A DNA stretch of 64,000 nucleotides from Arthrobacter sp. MMS18-M83 (GTDB lineage Bacteria; Actinomycetota; Actinomycetes; Actinomycetales; Micrococcaceae), in assembly GCF_026683955.1 (NCBI RefSeq), contig NZ_CP113343.1, forward strand, positions 4,154,001 through 4,218,000. Direction: 5' to 3'. Shown here in pieces: positions 17,342-28,879 of this stretch. A program made the translations under genes and the position numbers. The notes under the pieces are model-generated. The model made no database searches. It had not been told where the DNA came from and saw only the letters and a program-made list of their open reading frames with translations. Numbering within the stretch: the stretch's first letter is position 1; each line of letters begins with the position of its first letter.

Positions 17342-18067
17342 GTGACCACAAGCTACAACTGCACGTCAGAGGAACAACGCGCCGAAGGCCTGGAGCATGC
17401 ACAGCGCGCCATCGGCGAGAAGAAATGCATCGTCATGCCGACCGACACCGTCTACGGCATCGCCGCCGACGCGTTCTCGCCCCAGGCCGTGACTATGCTG
17501 CTCGTCTCCAAGGGCCGCGGCCGCCACATGCCGCCCCCGGTGCTCATCCCACGGCTCAATGCCCTGGATGGGTTGGCAACCGATGTATCCGAAGAAGCCC
17601 GGAAACTGGCAGACGCCTTCTGGCCAGGCGGCCTGACGCTGATCTTCCACGCTCAGCCATCCCTGGATTGGGATCTGGGGGAGACCCGCGGAACTGTGGC
17701 CCTGCGCATGCCCGACGACGAAATCGCGCTTGAACTGCTCAACCGCACGGGTCCGCTGGCGGTGTCTTCAGCCAATCGCACCGGTCAACCCGCCGCGCAG
17801 ACAGCTGCCGAGGCGAGGACCCAGCTTGCCGAATCGGTCGATGTGTACCTCGAGGGCGGGTTCCGGCCCGTCGAGGGAACCGAGTCCGTAGCATCCACCA
17901 TTGTCGACGCCACCACCCTGCCGCTCCGGGTGGTCCGCGACGGTGCTGTTTCCCTGGAACGCCTTCGCGAGGTGGTTCCCGGCGTGCTGGCGCTCGGCGA
18001 AACCGTGCCTGAGCCTGACGCAGAGTCAGGCACGCAGCCGGAGACGGACGAGATTAGGGCCGAATGA
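17342..18067 (+). CDS. L-threonylcarbamoyladenylate synthase (Sua5/YciO/YrdC family)
   Basis: This 241-residue enzyme makes threonylcarbamoyl-AMP from threonine, bicarbonate and ATP for the t6A37 modification of ANN-decoding tRNAs. The YrdC domain covers about 10-215, with CIVMPTDTVYGIAADAF, the SKGRGR loop, TLIFHAQP, and GPLAVSSANRTGQPA. A short acidic tail follows. It lacks a full Sua5 C-terminal domain. Its stop overlaps the next start (ATGA), coupling it to a WecB-like glycosyltransferase. Confidence 0.94.
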   Translation: MTTSYNCTSEEQRAEGLEHAQRAIGEKKCIVMPTDTVYGIAADAFSPQAVTMLLVSKGRGRHMPPPVLIPRLNALDGLATDVSEEARKLADAFWPGGLTLIFHAQPSLDWDLGETRGTVALRMPDDEIALELLNRTGPLAVSSANRTGQPAAQTAAEARTQLAESVDVYLEGGFRPVEGTESVASTIVDATTLPLRVVRDGAVSLERLREVVPGVLALGETVPEPDAESGTQPETDEIRAE

Positions 18068-18855
18068 GCCTGGTCCGGGATCGCGTTCCGCTTCTGGACG
18101 TAGACGTCACTGCCCTGTGCACGGACGAACTCATCAAGGCCATGAGCGGGTTCGTTTCGGATGGCACCACCAAGGTGGTCCTTGGGCACAACCTGCACAG
18201 TGTCACGCTGTTTCATTCGAGTCCGGATTTCCGCAACCTTTATGAGCGCAGCGACGTGGTCCTCCTGGATGGAGCGCCTGTCGCCATGCTTTGGGGACTT
18301 GGCCGCCATGGGGACTCACGGGCCGACAGCCCAGGCCTGATGGAATACCGCTTGGGATCCACCGACTGGCTGCCGGCGCTAGGCGGCGTCGAGGGACTAC
18401 GCCGGATCGCCGTCGTTGGGGCAGGCCCCGACGCCAATGGCAAGACGGTCGAACGGCTGCGTGAGATCGTGCCTGGTGCCGAGGTCTCTGGCCGGCCTGG
18501 TGAGAATTGGGACAACTCCAGCGAAGAGGCCACCGTTGCCTGGCTGGCGGAGTTCCGTCCCCAGCTGGTGCTTCTTGGCCTGGGAATGCCGCTGCAGGAG
18601 TCGGTCTTGCACCGGCGGCTGGACGAGCTTCCACCGGCCGTCTACTGCACCGTCGGCGGGGCTATAGAGCAGTTGGCGGGGCTCCAGAAGCTCGCTCCAC
18701 GCTGGCTCGGCCGCCTCGGGCTTGAATGGGCTTGGCGACTTGTCCTGCATCCGGGGCGCGTCGCGTACCGGGTCTTCGGCGAGCCGTGGGTGCTGCTCGG
18801 CCTGCTGGTCCGCCGCCGGCTCTCTCGTAAGAACGGCACCCCGCCGGGCGGCTAG
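18064..18855 (+). CDS. WecB/TagA/CpsF family glycosyltransferase
   Basis: This 263-residue GT26-type enzyme adds a sugar (often ManNAc or ManNAcA from UDP) to a polyprenyl-linked GlcNAc. Family features are GHNLHSVTLFHSSPDFRNLY, the acidic DVVLLDGAPVAML and LVLLGLGMPLQE. A hydrophobic-basic C-terminal tail (VAYRVFGEPWVLLGLL) suggests membrane association. The ATG overlaps the upstream stop by 4 nt. A WecA-like transferase that would make its lipid-linked acceptor is encoded about 1.1 kb away (19962-21071). Substrates are inferred from the family only. Confidence 0.88.
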   Translation: MSLVRDRVPLLDVDVTALCTDELIKAMSGFVSDGTTKVVLGHNLHSVTLFHSSPDFRNLYERSDVVLLDGAPVAMLWGLGRHGDSRADSPGLMEYRLGSTDWLPALGGVEGLRRIAVVGAGPDANGKTVERLREIVPGAEVSGRPGENWDNSSEEATVAWLAEFRPQLVLLGLGMPLQESVLHRRLDELPPAVYCTVGGAIEQLAGLQKLAPRWLGRLGLEWAWRLVLHPGRVAYRVFGEPWVLLGLLVRRRLSRKNGTPPGG

Positions 18856-19748
18856 AACTTCTGGTCCTCCAGCGGGCCAAAACCCTTGTTGCGTAAACCG
18901 GCGGAGAATGCCCGGAACCACTCGGCGAGCCCACGGAAGTCACCGCGGGGAAGGAAGTAGCCCAGGTAGCCTCCAACATCGGCGACCATGGACTTGCCGC
19001 GCCGATACCGGCGGATCAAATAGCCGCGGTTGCGGTAGTAGAAGTAGCGCTTGAACGCCGAATCCGGCACGATCACGTGCCAGCGCGCCCCAAAGACGTG
19101 CTTGGTCTCGGAAAACGCGTGCGGGTGGGTGATCCAGGCAGTGGCGACCGTACCGAAGCGTATCCCCGCTTTCCTGAGGCGGATCATGAAGTCCACTTCA
19201 TCGCCGCGGATGAACAGCCGGATATCCGGCACTCCCACTTTGAAGAAGACGCTGGAACGGATGAGGGCGCCGTTGAAGAAGTGCCCGACGTCGGGCAGGA
19301 ACCCCGCCTTCTCGACTTCGGAACGGTCGTGGGTCACCTTGCCGTCAATCCGGAAGAAGAAGGAGAGTTTGTCCGGGTGGCCGGGAGCCACCACGAGCGG
19401 GACCACGGCATCCAGTCCCCGGGCTTCCGCTTCGCGAACCAGGGTTTCGAGGCATTCGGGATCGCCTGGTTCGGCGTCATCGTCCATGATCCAGATCCAT
19501 TCAGCGCCACTGGCGACTGCCTTGAGGATCGCAAGGGCGAAGCCGCCCGCCCCGCCCAAATTGGCCTCGGAGCGAACGTAGTCCACGTTTGGGTGGCTTG
19601 ATGCGAGCTCCCGCGAAGGGGTTGTACCGCTGTCCACCAGGCAAATGGTGTCCACCTCAATGGACTGCTTGTTGACGGCGTCGAGCAGGACCGCAAGCTC
19701 TCCGGGGCGGTCAAAGGTCACAGCCGCAACGGCAACGGAGACAGTCAT
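18852..19748 (-). CDS. family 2 glycosyltransferase (rhamnosyl/galactofuranosyl-type)
   Basis: This 298-residue GT-A enzyme begins MTVSVAVAAVTFDRPGELAV. It has the nucleotide-binding CLVDSGTTPSRE, the metal-binding DDD of WIWIMDDDAEPGDPE, and the later IRGDEVDFMIRLRKAG typical of GlfT/WbbL-like transferases that extend cell-wall glycans. I chose the ATG at 19748 because the conserved domain begins there and AAGGAA precedes it. The frame stays open further upstream without homology. It ends tail to tail with the WecB-like gene, sharing 4 nt. Sugar specificity is unknown. Confidence 0.9.
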   Translation of the reverse strand: MTVSVAVAAVTFDRPGELAVLLDAVNKQSIEVDTICLVDSGTTPSRELASSHPNVDYVRSEANLGGAGGFALAILKAVASGAEWIWIMDDDAEPGDPECLETLVREAEARGLDAVVPLVVAPGHPDKLSFFFRIDGKVTHDRSEVEKAGFLPDVGHFFNGALIRSSVFFKVGVPDIRLFIRGDEVDFMIRLRKAGIRFGTVATAWITHPHAFSETKHVFGARWHVIVPDSAFKRYFYYRNRGYLIRRYRRGKSMVADVGGYLGYFLPRGDFRGLAEWFRAFSAGLRNKGFGPLEDQKF

Positions 19749-19961
19749 GTAGGGTTCCTTCCGGGCAGTAGCGGGGAGGGTCCTCCCGGCTCGCCCTAGG
19801 GGCGCGTGAAACGGAGCAAAGCCGCCGTTGCCGCTAGTATCTTGACAGAGTCCAACTGTAGTACAGCAATATTCGGCGGTGCGCAGAGGTGTTGCGGGTG
19901 ACGTGCCGGCAGCTATTCGCCGGGGACCAAATCCACCACCACCGCCAACAGGAGCCGCCAC

Positions 19962-21071
19962 GTGATCATGTACTCACTCATGATGCTCACGGCTGCCGTC
20001 GTGTCCTATCTTGCAACCTGGGTAGCCCGCCGGATGGGGAACAAACTTCGGCTGTTTGCCCCTATCCGCAGCCGCGATATGCACTCGGTGCCCATCTCCC
20101 GACTCGGTGGCCTGGGACTTTTCGCAGGCTTTGCCGTGGCCCTCGTGGTAGCGAGCAATTCGTTCTTCGTGAAGGACATCTTCCACGGGAACGGTGCGCC
20201 GTGGGGGATACTGGCCGGCGCCTTGGTGATCGTCGCGGTCGGTGTTGCCGACGACGTGATGGACATCCGATGGTGGGTCAAACTGATCGGCCAGTGCACA
20301 GCCGGCACGATCGTTGCGGTCTGGGGCGTGCAGATGTCGGTGATTCCGTTTGTTCCGGAGCCCATTCGGATTGAGTCCGAACCGCTGCGTGTCGTTCTGA
20401 CCGCCCTCCTCATTGTGACCACCATGAACGCCGTCAACTTCATCGACGGACTCGATGGCTTGGCTGCGGGTGTCGCCGCGATTGGCGGGGTTGCGTTTTT
20501 CCTGACGGCCTACTGGGTCCACCGCAATGCGACACTCACGGACCGCTCGGACTTGGCGGCGCTGCTGATGGCGATCATCGTAGGTTGCTGCATCGGATTC
20601 CTGCCACACAACTGGTTTCCGGCCAAGATCTTCATGGGCGACTCAGGCGCCATGCTTTTGGGCCTCGTGATGGCCTCGGCCGGTGTGGTATCCACGGGCC
20701 AGATCAGCTCCGGACTTTATGACCGCGCCAACGGTATTCCTACGATCGTCCCCATCCTGCTGCCGTTCGCGATTCTCTCGCTGCCGTTGTTGGACCTCGG
20801 GCTGGCGGTCTTGCGGCGGACCGCACGTGGGCAATCGCCGTGGTCGGCCGACCGAGGACACCTGCACCACAAGCTCATAGAGCTTGGTCACACGCACCGG
20901 ACGGCAGTCCTCATGATGTACGTGTGGACCTGCATCCTGGCGTTCGGAGGCCTGGCCTTCGCTGTCTTCCCTTGGCATATGGTTCTCACCGTGGACGTCG
21001 TGGCCGCGCTGATCATGGCCGGCGTGACAGCTTGGCCGTACTTCGCTCGCGGCGGACGTGCCGCCCGGTAG
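19962..21071 (+). CDS. WecA/Rfe-type polyprenyl-phosphate GlcNAc-1-phosphate transferase
   Basis: This 369-residue integral membrane protein of the MraY/WecA family has about ten to eleven membrane segments. It starts lipid-linked glycan synthesis by moving a sugar-1-phosphate onto decaprenyl or undecaprenyl phosphate. Seen are VGVADDVMDIRWW (DD motif), NFIDGLDGLAAGVA, KIFMGDSGAMLLG and the histidine motif RGHLHHKLIELGH. Starts at GTG 19962 or ATG 19968 are both possible. It lies just before the ATP synthase operon, as in many actinobacteria, and its product is a plausible acceptor for the two neighbouring glycosyltransferases. Confidence 0.93.
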   Translation: MIMYSLMMLTAAVVSYLATWVARRMGNKLRLFAPIRSRDMHSVPISRLGGLGLFAGFAVALVVASNSFFVKDIFHGNGAPWGILAGALVIVAVGVADDVMDIRWWVKLIGQCTAGTIVAVWGVQMSVIPFVPEPIRIESEPLRVVLTALLIVTTMNAVNFIDGLDGLAAGVAAIGGVAFFLTAYWVHRNATLTDRSDLAALLMAIIVGCCIGFLPHNWFPAKIFMGDSGAMLLGLVMASAGVVSTGQISSGLYDRANGIPTIVPILLPFAILSLPLLDLGLAVLRRTARGQSPWSADRGHLHHKLIELGHTHRTAVLMMYVWTCILAFGGLAFAVFPWHMVLTVDVVAALIMAGVTAWPYFARGGRAAR

Positions 21072-21091
21072 ACGGTGTGTGACAAGGGCGT

Positions 21092-21121
21092 TAACATCAC
21101 AGTTCTATCTCATGTAGAATT
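21092..21121 (+). promoter_or_regulatory. probable promoter of the ATP synthase operon
   Basis: TTAACA (21092-21097) and TAGAAT (21116-21121) are separated by 18 nt, each one base from the sigma-70-type consensus. They lie about 78 nt upstream of the AtpI-like gene and after the wecA-like stop. This is the best -35/-10 pair I see in the window. Confidence 0.6.
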
Positions 21122-21198
21122 CTAGGGCGGACAGTCACTCGCCCGCGCACCCACCCTTTTGAGAATTTGGCATCCTTGCCACAACGATTGGCATCCCC

Positions 21199-21687
21199 AT
21201 GACCACCAACGCCGGCGGACAACAGTCCGACTCGAACGGCGTTGCTGTCTCCCGCTCCAGTCCTTCGCTGTGGCTGCGGCTTCTTTTGGTCAGCTCGACG
21301 GCGGCGGTCGCGGCTCTCGCGGCAACGTCGGTAGTTGCGGCGGTCATGAACGGTGGCCTGGGAGTTCTTTCCGTCGCGTTCGGCGGTGCGCTGGTCATGG
21401 CTTTTTTTGCCATCAGCCTGCTGATCGGCCATTTTGTTGGCCGTGACAACCCCTCCGGCGCCGTCGGCCTCTTCGTTGCCAGCTACTTTGTCAAGGTGGT
21501 GGGCTTCGCGGTGGTGCTGTTCGTCTTCGGAGCGCCCGCATGGCTGCACGGTCGCTGGTTCGTGATTGGCGCCGTCGTCGCCGTTGTCTCGTGGCAAGCC
21601 GCCGAAATCTACGGCTTCAGCAAGGCCCGGCTCCAGATTTACAACGACCCCGCAGCGGGCAAAGGAGGCGACGATGTTCACTCCTAG
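21199..21687 (+). CDS. AtpI-like membrane protein at head of atp operon
   Basis: This 162-residue protein has about four hydrophobic segments (roughly 25-47, 55-78, 88-108, 115-135) and a hydrophilic N terminus. Position and topology match the ATP synthase protein I-like gene that heads actinobacterial atp operons. Such proteins help in Fo assembly or Mg2+ handling but are not part of the core enzyme. Sequence identity to a family is not obvious to me, so the call rests on context and topology. It overlaps the next gene by 14 nt. Confidence 0.7.
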   Translation: MTTNAGGQQSDSNGVAVSRSSPSLWLRLLLVSSTAAVAALAATSVVAAVMNGGLGVLSVAFGGALVMAFFAISLLIGHFVGRDNPSGAVGLFVASYFVKVVGFAVVLFVFGAPAWLHGRWFVIGAVVAVVSWQAAEIYGFSKARLQIYNDPAAGKGGDDVHS

Positions 21688-22012
21688 GAACAAGCGACGC
21701 CCCGCCACGCCCAATGCCCCAAAACCCGTCAATTCCACTGAGCCCGCGAGCGACGGAAGCGACGGCGGATACAACGCCGGCATTGCCGTCTTCAGCTACA
21801 TTGTTGGCGGAATCATAGTCTGGAGTTTGATAGGCTGGGGTCTGGATAATCTGTGGGGGACTCACTGGATTGTGCTCCTTGGCGCTCTGCTTGGAGCCGC
21901 AGGAGGGTTCTATCTTTCCCATATGCACGGCCTCACTAGCCAGCGCTCGTCTTCCGGTGAGAGCAAAGCAGACAGTGGTCCGTCCCAGGACGGGGACAGT
22001 AATGCCAAATAA
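21674..22012 (+). CDS. small AtpZ/AtpI-like protein
   Basis: This 112-residue protein has two membrane segments (about 35-60 and 68-88), a Pro/Asn-rich N terminus and a Ser/Gly/Asp-rich tail. The core GGIIVWSLIGWGLDNLWG resembles AtpZ/AtpI accessory proteins of F-type ATP synthases. The ATG at 21674 has a near-perfect AAAGGAGG 5 nt upstream, inside the end of the previous gene. Probably an assembly factor for the Fo sector. Confidence 0.72.
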   Translation: MFTPRNKRRPATPNAPKPVNSTEPASDGSDGGYNAGIAVFSYIVGGIIVWSLIGWGLDNLWGTHWIVLLGALLGAAGGFYLSHMHGLTSQRSSSGESKADSGPSQDGDSNAK

Positions 22013-22093
22013 TTTCACACGGGAAATGGCTGCAAGAAACGCGGCCGGATCCTCAACAACGCCCAATGATGGACACTGCAGAGAGGAAACGCG

Positions 22094-22894
22094 TTGATCG
22101 CGCTTGCGCTCCCGGCCCAGGATTCAGGGACCTTCAATCCTCCCGGAATCGACCAAATGCACCTGCCGGCTATCCTGCCGTGGGGTGCGAGCGATGGCTT
22201 CTCCAAGCAGATGTTGCTGGTGATCCTGTCGGTCGTCCTTATCGCTACATTCTTCATCTCCGCTGCGCGCAAGCAGCAGCTGGTTCCCGGCAAGCTGCAG
22301 TTCGCAGGCGAGATGGCCTACGGCTTCGTCCGCAACAGCATCGCCAAGGACATTATCGGCGGCCGCGACTTCATGAAGTTCGTTCCGCTCCTGTTCTCCC
22401 TGTTTTTCTTCATCCTGGTGAACAACATCTACGGTGCAATTCCCGTGATCCAGCTTCCGAGCTTCTCGCACGTCGGCGGGGCCTATGTGCTGGCCGCAGT
22501 CGTGTATGTCACCTGGATCGGCATCGGCATCAAGAAGAACGGGTTGAAGTACTTCAAGCTCGCCACCGTTCCTTCCGGTGTTCCGTGGTACATCCTGCCG
22601 ATCGTCGTGCCGATTGAAATCATCTCCAACTTCATGGTCCGCCCGGTCACCCACAGTCTCCGTCTCTTTGCCACCATGATGGCAGGGCACCTTATTGTGA
22701 TGATCGCCGGCTCCGGCATTGAGTTCCTCGTCATGCAGGAAAACGTCCTTCTCAAGGGTGCATCCGTACTCGTACTCGTTGGCGCTGTCGCCATGTACAT
22801 GCTCGAAGCCCTGATCATGGTGCTGCAGGCGTACGTCTTCACGCTTCTGACTGCGATTTACATCGAAGGCGCGCTCCACGCGGACAGCCACTAG
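22094..22894 (+). CDS. atpB: F1Fo ATP synthase subunit a
   Basis: This 266-residue membrane subunit forms the proton half-channels against the c-ring. Conserved parts include FVPLLFSLFFFILVNNIYG, NFMVRPVTHSLRLFATMMAG with the essential arginine in SLRLFA, and the C-terminal ALIMVLQAYVFTLLTAIYI. It starts at TTG 22094 after GAGAGGAAACGCG. A short hairpin follows before atpE. Confidence 0.96.
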   Translation: MIALALPAQDSGTFNPPGIDQMHLPAILPWGASDGFSKQMLLVILSVVLIATFFISAARKQQLVPGKLQFAGEMAYGFVRNSIAKDIIGGRDFMKFVPLLFSLFFFILVNNIYGAIPVIQLPSFSHVGGAYVLAAVVYVTWIGIGIKKNGLKYFKLATVPSGVPWYILPIVVPIEIISNFMVRPVTHSLRLFATMMAGHLIVMIAGSGIEFLVMQENVLLKGASVLVLVGAVAMYMLEALIMVLQAYVFTLLTAIYIEGALHADSH

Positions 22895-22976
22895 GCACAA
22901 CCCCTCAATCTTCCCCCTCGGGGGTTGAAGCAAACCAAACAACCTGCCGCGACTGCGGCATCTTGAAAGGAAAACA

Positions 22977-23195
22977 ATGAACGGCGATATCAACGGCTCC
23001 CTTAACCTCATTGGCTACGGTCTCTCCGCAATCGGCGGTGGTATCGGTGTGGGTCTCGTATTTGCTGCTTACATCAACGGTGTTGCACGTCAGCCGGAAG
23101 CCCAGCGCGTGCTCCAGCCGATCGCGTTCCTTGGTCTGGCTCTGACCGAAGCCCTCGCCATCCTTGGCCTGGTCTTCGCTTTCGTTCTCAAGTAA
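22977..23195 (+). CDS. atpE: F1Fo ATP synthase subunit c
   Basis: This 72-residue hairpin of two membrane helices forms the rotor ring. The loop is ARQPEAQ and the proton-binding carboxylate is E58 ([13 protein letters not shown]). A strong AAAGGAAAAC RBS precedes the ATG. A CAACCCC/GGGGTTG inverted repeat at 22898-22927 sits in the leader, which may help raise expression of this high-stoichiometry subunit. Confidence 0.97.
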   Translation: MNGDINGSLNLIGYGLSAIGGGIGVGLVFAAYINGVARQPEAQRVLQPIAFLGLALTEALAILGLVFAFVLK

Positions 23196-23246
23196 ACCGC
23201 TAAGAACCAAGCGAACATTCAGAACCGAGTAGATAAGGACGGGTGA

Positions 23247-23809
<563 letters not shown>

Positions 23810-23810
<1 letters not shown>

Positions 23811-24637
23811 TGGCAGGTGTATCGAGCGAATCGCTGACCAAAGCGCTGGAGCAGTTGGAAGCTACGCTTCCGACGGCCTCGCTGCAGTTGGCTAAGGACC
23901 TCTTCGGAATCCTGGGAACGGTGGACAGCTCGGCTGGCTTGCGCCGCGCCCTGACTGACCCTTCCCGCAGTGGAGAAGAAAAGTCGGCGCTGGTCAAGCA
24001 GCTGGTTGGCGGGAAAGTCTCCGCTGATGCTGCGGAAATTGCGAGTGGACTGGCCAGCTCACGCTGGGCATCGGCACGCGATATCGGCGATGCACTCGAG
24101 ACTCTTGCCGCCACGGTGGTCATTGCCGTGGCTGAAAACAAGTCGGCCGTTTCTGCCTCCGGAATCACGGGGCTGGAAGAGCTGGAAAACGATCTGTTTG
24201 CCTTCAACCAGACCGTTGCTTCCAGCCACGAGGTACAACGTGCTCTGGGAGAGTCGCAGGCAAGTGCTGCGGCCAAGATCAGCCTGGCGGAGAAGCTGGT
24301 TCCTGGCGCAGGCCCGGAAGCCCAACTTCTCATCGGCCAGGCCGTGTCGCAGCCGCGCGGCGTCAAGCCGAGCAAGCTCATTGACAACTTCGCCAAGCTT
24401 GCAGCCAAGCGCCAGCAGCGCTGGATCGCAACTGTCCGCGTTACCCGTCCGTTGACGGATGCGCAGGCCAGCCGTCTGCAGGCCGGGCTTGATGCCCTCT
24501 ACGGCCGCGAGCTGAAGGTCAACCTCAGCGTTGATCCGACGTTGATCGGTGGAATCCGGGTCCAGGTGGGCGACGAAGTGCTTGACGCTTCCGTCGTAGC
24601 CCGCCTGTCCGAGCTCCGTCGGCAACTCGCTGGCTAG
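23810..24637 (+). CDS. atpH: F1Fo ATP synthase subunit delta
   Basis: This 275-residue peripheral-stalk subunit links the b subunits to F1. The C-terminal half (ATVRVTRPLTDAQASRLQ, LSVDPTLIGGIRVQVGDEV) carries the OSCP/delta signature. It is about 100 residues longer than the E. coli protein at the N-terminal side, as in other actinobacteria. It is translationally coupled to atpF by a 1-nt overlap. Confidence 0.94.
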
Positions 24638-24720
24638 CCAGACAAGCACAACTTAACTGATACAAACACCGGTCATCGTGAGCAACGATGATCACGAAAA
24701 CAGGAGAGCAGGGACTGCAG

Positions 24721-26358
24721 ATGGCCGAATTGACCATCAACGCCGACGACGTCCGTAATGCGTTGAACGAGTTCGCGGCGTCCTACGAACCCGGAAACGC
24801 AGAGCGCGTAGAGGTCGGCCGCGTGACCGCCGCAAGTGACGGCATCGCCCGTGTTGAGGGCCTTCCCTCGGTCATGGCGAACGAGCTGCTTCGCTTCGAA
24901 GACGGCACCCTGGGCTTGGCCCAGAACCTTGACGTCCGCGAAATCGGCGTCATCATCCTCGGTGACTTCACCGGTATCGAAGAAGGTCAGGAAGTCCACC
25001 GCACCGGTGAAATCCTGTCCGTCCCGGTAGGCGACGCCTTCCTGGGCCGCGTGGTTGACCCCTTGGGCCAGCCGATCGATGACCTCGGCGAGATCAAGGC
25101 CGAGACCACCCGCGCACTGGAACTCCAGGCTCCGGGCGTGACCCAGCGCAAGTCGGTTCACGAGCCCATGCAGACCGGTCTCAAGGCTATCGACGCCATG
25201 ATTCCGATCGGCCGTGGCCAGCGTCAGCTGATCATCGGTGACCGCCAGACCGGCAAGACCGCCATCGCCGTGGACACCATCATCAACCAGAAGGCCAACT
25301 GGGCTTCGGGCGATGTGACTAAGCAGGTCCGCTGCGTTTACGTCGGCGTCGGCCAGAAGGCTTCCACCATCGCCGCTGTCCGCCAGACCTTGGAAGACCA
25401 CGGCGCGCTCGAGTACACCACCATCGTGGCTTCCCCGGCATCTGACCCGGCTGGCTTCAAGTACTTGGCTCCGTACGCAGGCTCGGCCATCGGCCAGCAC
25501 TGGATGTACGGCGGCAAGCACGTGTTGGTGATCTTCGATGACCTGTCGAAGCAGGCTGAAGCCTACCGCGCAGTTTCCCTGCTGCTCCGCCGCCCGCCGG
25601 GACGCGAAGCGTACCCGGGTGACGTTTTCTACTTGCACTCCCGTCTGCTTGAGCGTTGTGCCAAGCTCTCCGACGAGCTGGGCGCAGGTTCGATGACGGG
25701 TCTCCCGATCGTCGAAACCAAGGCAAACGACGTCTCTGCCTACATCCCGACCAACGTCATCTCCATCACCGATGGCCAGATCTTCCTGCAGTCGGACCTC
25801 TTCAACGCCAACCAGCGCCCCGCTGTTGACGTCGGTGTGTCCGTGTCCCGCGTTGGTGGTGCGGCGCAGGTCAAGTCGATGAAGAAGGTCTCCGGAACCT
25901 TGAAGCTGGACCTGGCACAGTACCGCGACATGCAGGCGTTTGCGATGTTCGCTTCGGACCTTGACGCGGCTTCCCGCCAGCAGCTGACCCGTGGTGCCCG
26001 CCTGATGGAACTGCTTAAGCAGGGCCAGTACTCGCCGTTCCCGGTCGAGGACCAGGTTGTGTCCATCTGGGCCGGTACAAAGGGCTACTTGGACGATGTT
26101 CCGGTTGAGGATGTCAGCCGGTTCGAGTCCGAGTTCCTGGAGCACCTCAAGCACAAGTCCTCCATCCTGACCACGCTGGCGCAGACCAACGTGCTGGACG
26201 ACGACACCGCTGAAGCGCTGAAGACGGCCATCGTTGCCTTCAAGAAGGGCTTCTTCGGCGAAGGCGACAACCTCCTGGTTGGCGCCGGACACGAAGAGCA
26301 CGAAGCGATCTCCGGCGGCGAAGTCGACCAGGAAAAGATCGTCAAGCAGAAGCGCTAG
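24721..26358 (+). CDS. atpA: F1Fo ATP synthase subunit alpha
   Basis: This 545-residue F1 subunit has the non-catalytic nucleotide site: Walker [12 protein letters not shown] and the later [18 protein letters not shown] set the start at 24721 ([13 protein letters not shown]), where conservation begins. An in-frame ATG 33 nt upstream lacks support. It has a C-terminal extension ([16 protein letters not shown]) rich in Glu/His. An inverted repeat follows in the gap to atpG. Confidence 0.97.
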   Translation: MAELTINADDVRNALNEFAASYEPGNAERVEVGRVTAASDGIARVEGLPSVMANELLRFEDGTLGLAQNLDVREIGVIILGDFTGIEEGQEVHRTGEILSVPVGDAFLGRVVDPLGQPIDDLGEIKAETTRALELQAPGVTQRKSVHEPMQTGLKAIDAMIPIGRGQRQLIIGDRQTGKTAIAVDTIINQKANWASGDVTKQVRCVYVGVGQKASTIAAVRQTLEDHGALEYTTIVASPASDPAGFKYLAPYAGSAIGQHWMYGGKHVLVIFDDLSKQAEAYRAVSLLLRRPPGREAYPGDVFYLHSRLLERCAKLSDELGAGSMTGLPIVETKANDVSAYIPTNVISITDGQIFLQSDLFNANQRPAVDVGVSVSRVGGAAQVKSMKKVSGTLKLDLAQYRDMQAFAMFASDLDAASRQQLTRGARLMELLKQGQYSPFPVEDQVVSIWAGTKGYLDDVPVEDVSRFESEFLEHLKHKSSILTTLAQTNVLDDDTAEALKTAIVAFKKGFFGEGDNLLVGAGHEEHEAISGGEVDQEKIVKQKR

Positions 26359-26368
26359 AGCATTGGTT

Positions 26369-26396
26369 CCCGGGCCTGCGTAGACGCAGGCCCGGG
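26369..26396. other. strong hairpin between atpA and atpG
   Basis: A perfect 13-bp inverted repeat (26369-26381 and 26384-26396) with a 2-nt centre and almost all-GC stem lies 11 nt after the atpA stop. No T-run follows, so it is not a standard terminator. It may be an mRNA-processing or stability element that sets subunit ratios. Confidence 0.7.
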
Positions 26397-26449
26397 GCCT
26401 TCGCCAAGCCTTAGCCGCTGATCCATCGGGATCTTAGGAAAGGAAATGT

Positions 26450-27337
26450 ATGGGAGCCCAGATCCGGGTCTACCGCCAGAAGATCAGCTCGACGACGTCG
26501 ATGCGCAAGATCTTCAAGGCGATGGAACTGATCGCTACCTCGCGCATCGGTAAGGCCCGCGCCCGCTTGGCAGCTTCACTGCCTTACGCAAACGCGATCA
26601 CCCGTGCCGTTTCTGCTGTCGCAAGCCAGAGCGAAATCGATCACCCGCTCGTCACCGAGCCGGAACAGATCCGCCGTGCCGCCGTCCTGGTTATCACCTC
26701 GGACCGTGGCCTGGCTGGTTCTTACTCGGCGAGCGTGCTCAAGCAGGCCGAAGGACTCAACGAACTTCTCCGAGCAGAGGGCAAGGAAGTCAAGACCTAC
26801 CTGGTTGGCCGTAAGGCCCAGGCATACTTCGACTTCCGCAACCGTTCGTACTCCCGCGTATGGACCGGCGGAACGGACGCACCGGAATTCAAGACTGCAA
26901 GGGAAGTCGGTGCCGCTCTTCTCGAAGAGTTCGCCAATGACTTCGCTGAGGGTGGCGTGGACGAGATCCACGTCGTTTACACCCGCTTCAAGTCGATGGT
27001 GACACAGGAACCCACAGTTGTTCGCCTGCTGCCGCTCGAAGTTGAAGAGCAGACGGTCAGTGAGTCCGAGCTTCTGCCTCTGTACGAATTTGAACCGGAA
27101 TCGGAGCAAGTGCTTGACGCACTGCTGCCGCGTTACATCGAGTCCCGCATCTTCGCGGCAATGCTGCAGGCGGCAGCTTCCGAGCTCGCCGCCCGCCAGC
27201 GTGCAATGAAGTCGGCAGGCGACAACGCGACCGATCTGATCAAGAAGTACACGCGTCTGCGCAACACGGCCCGCCAGGCTGAGATCACGCAGGAGCTTTC
27301 CGAAATCGTGGCTGGCGCCGACGCCCTGAGCGCGTAG
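26450..27337 (+). CDS. atpG: F1Fo ATP synthase subunit gamma
   Basis: This 295-residue central-shaft subunit has the N-terminal helix [20 protein letters not shown] and C-terminal helix [20 protein letters not shown], which pair as the rotor coiled coil. Actinobacterial-type length. The AGGAAAGGAAATGT leader gives a good RBS. Confidence 0.96.
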   Translation: MGAQIRVYRQKISSTTSMRKIFKAMELIATSRIGKARARLAASLPYANAITRAVSAVASQSEIDHPLVTEPEQIRRAAVLVITSDRGLAGSYSASVLKQAEGLNELLRAEGKEVKTYLVGRKAQAYFDFRNRSYSRVWTGGTDAPEFKTAREVGAALLEEFANDFAEGGVDEIHVVYTRFKSMVTQEPTVVRLLPLEVEEQTVSESELLPLYEFEPESEQVLDALLPRYIESRIFAAMLQAAASELAARQRAMKSAGDNATDLIKKYTRLRNTARQAEITQELSEIVAGADALSA

Positions 27338-27381
27338 CCGCCGGTGTCTGGTTCGGCGCAAGCTGCACCTGCACCAAATAG

Positions 27382-28878
<1,497 letters not shown>

Positions 28879-28879
28879 T

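Noticed and set aside
19749..19961. Extended N terminus of the family-2 glycosyltransferase
   Set aside because: The added 71 residues lack homology and the ATG at 19748 has a ribosome site. The region is better explained as a divergent promoter, with TTGACA on the plus strand near 19842 but no good -10.
22977..23195. Resistance-type change in the subunit c drug site
   Set aside because: The helix around E58 looks ordinary for actinobacteria. I cannot claim resistance from sequence alone.
24673..26301. 542-codon open frame opposite atpA
   Set aside because: Antisense shadow of atpA. No start context or motif.
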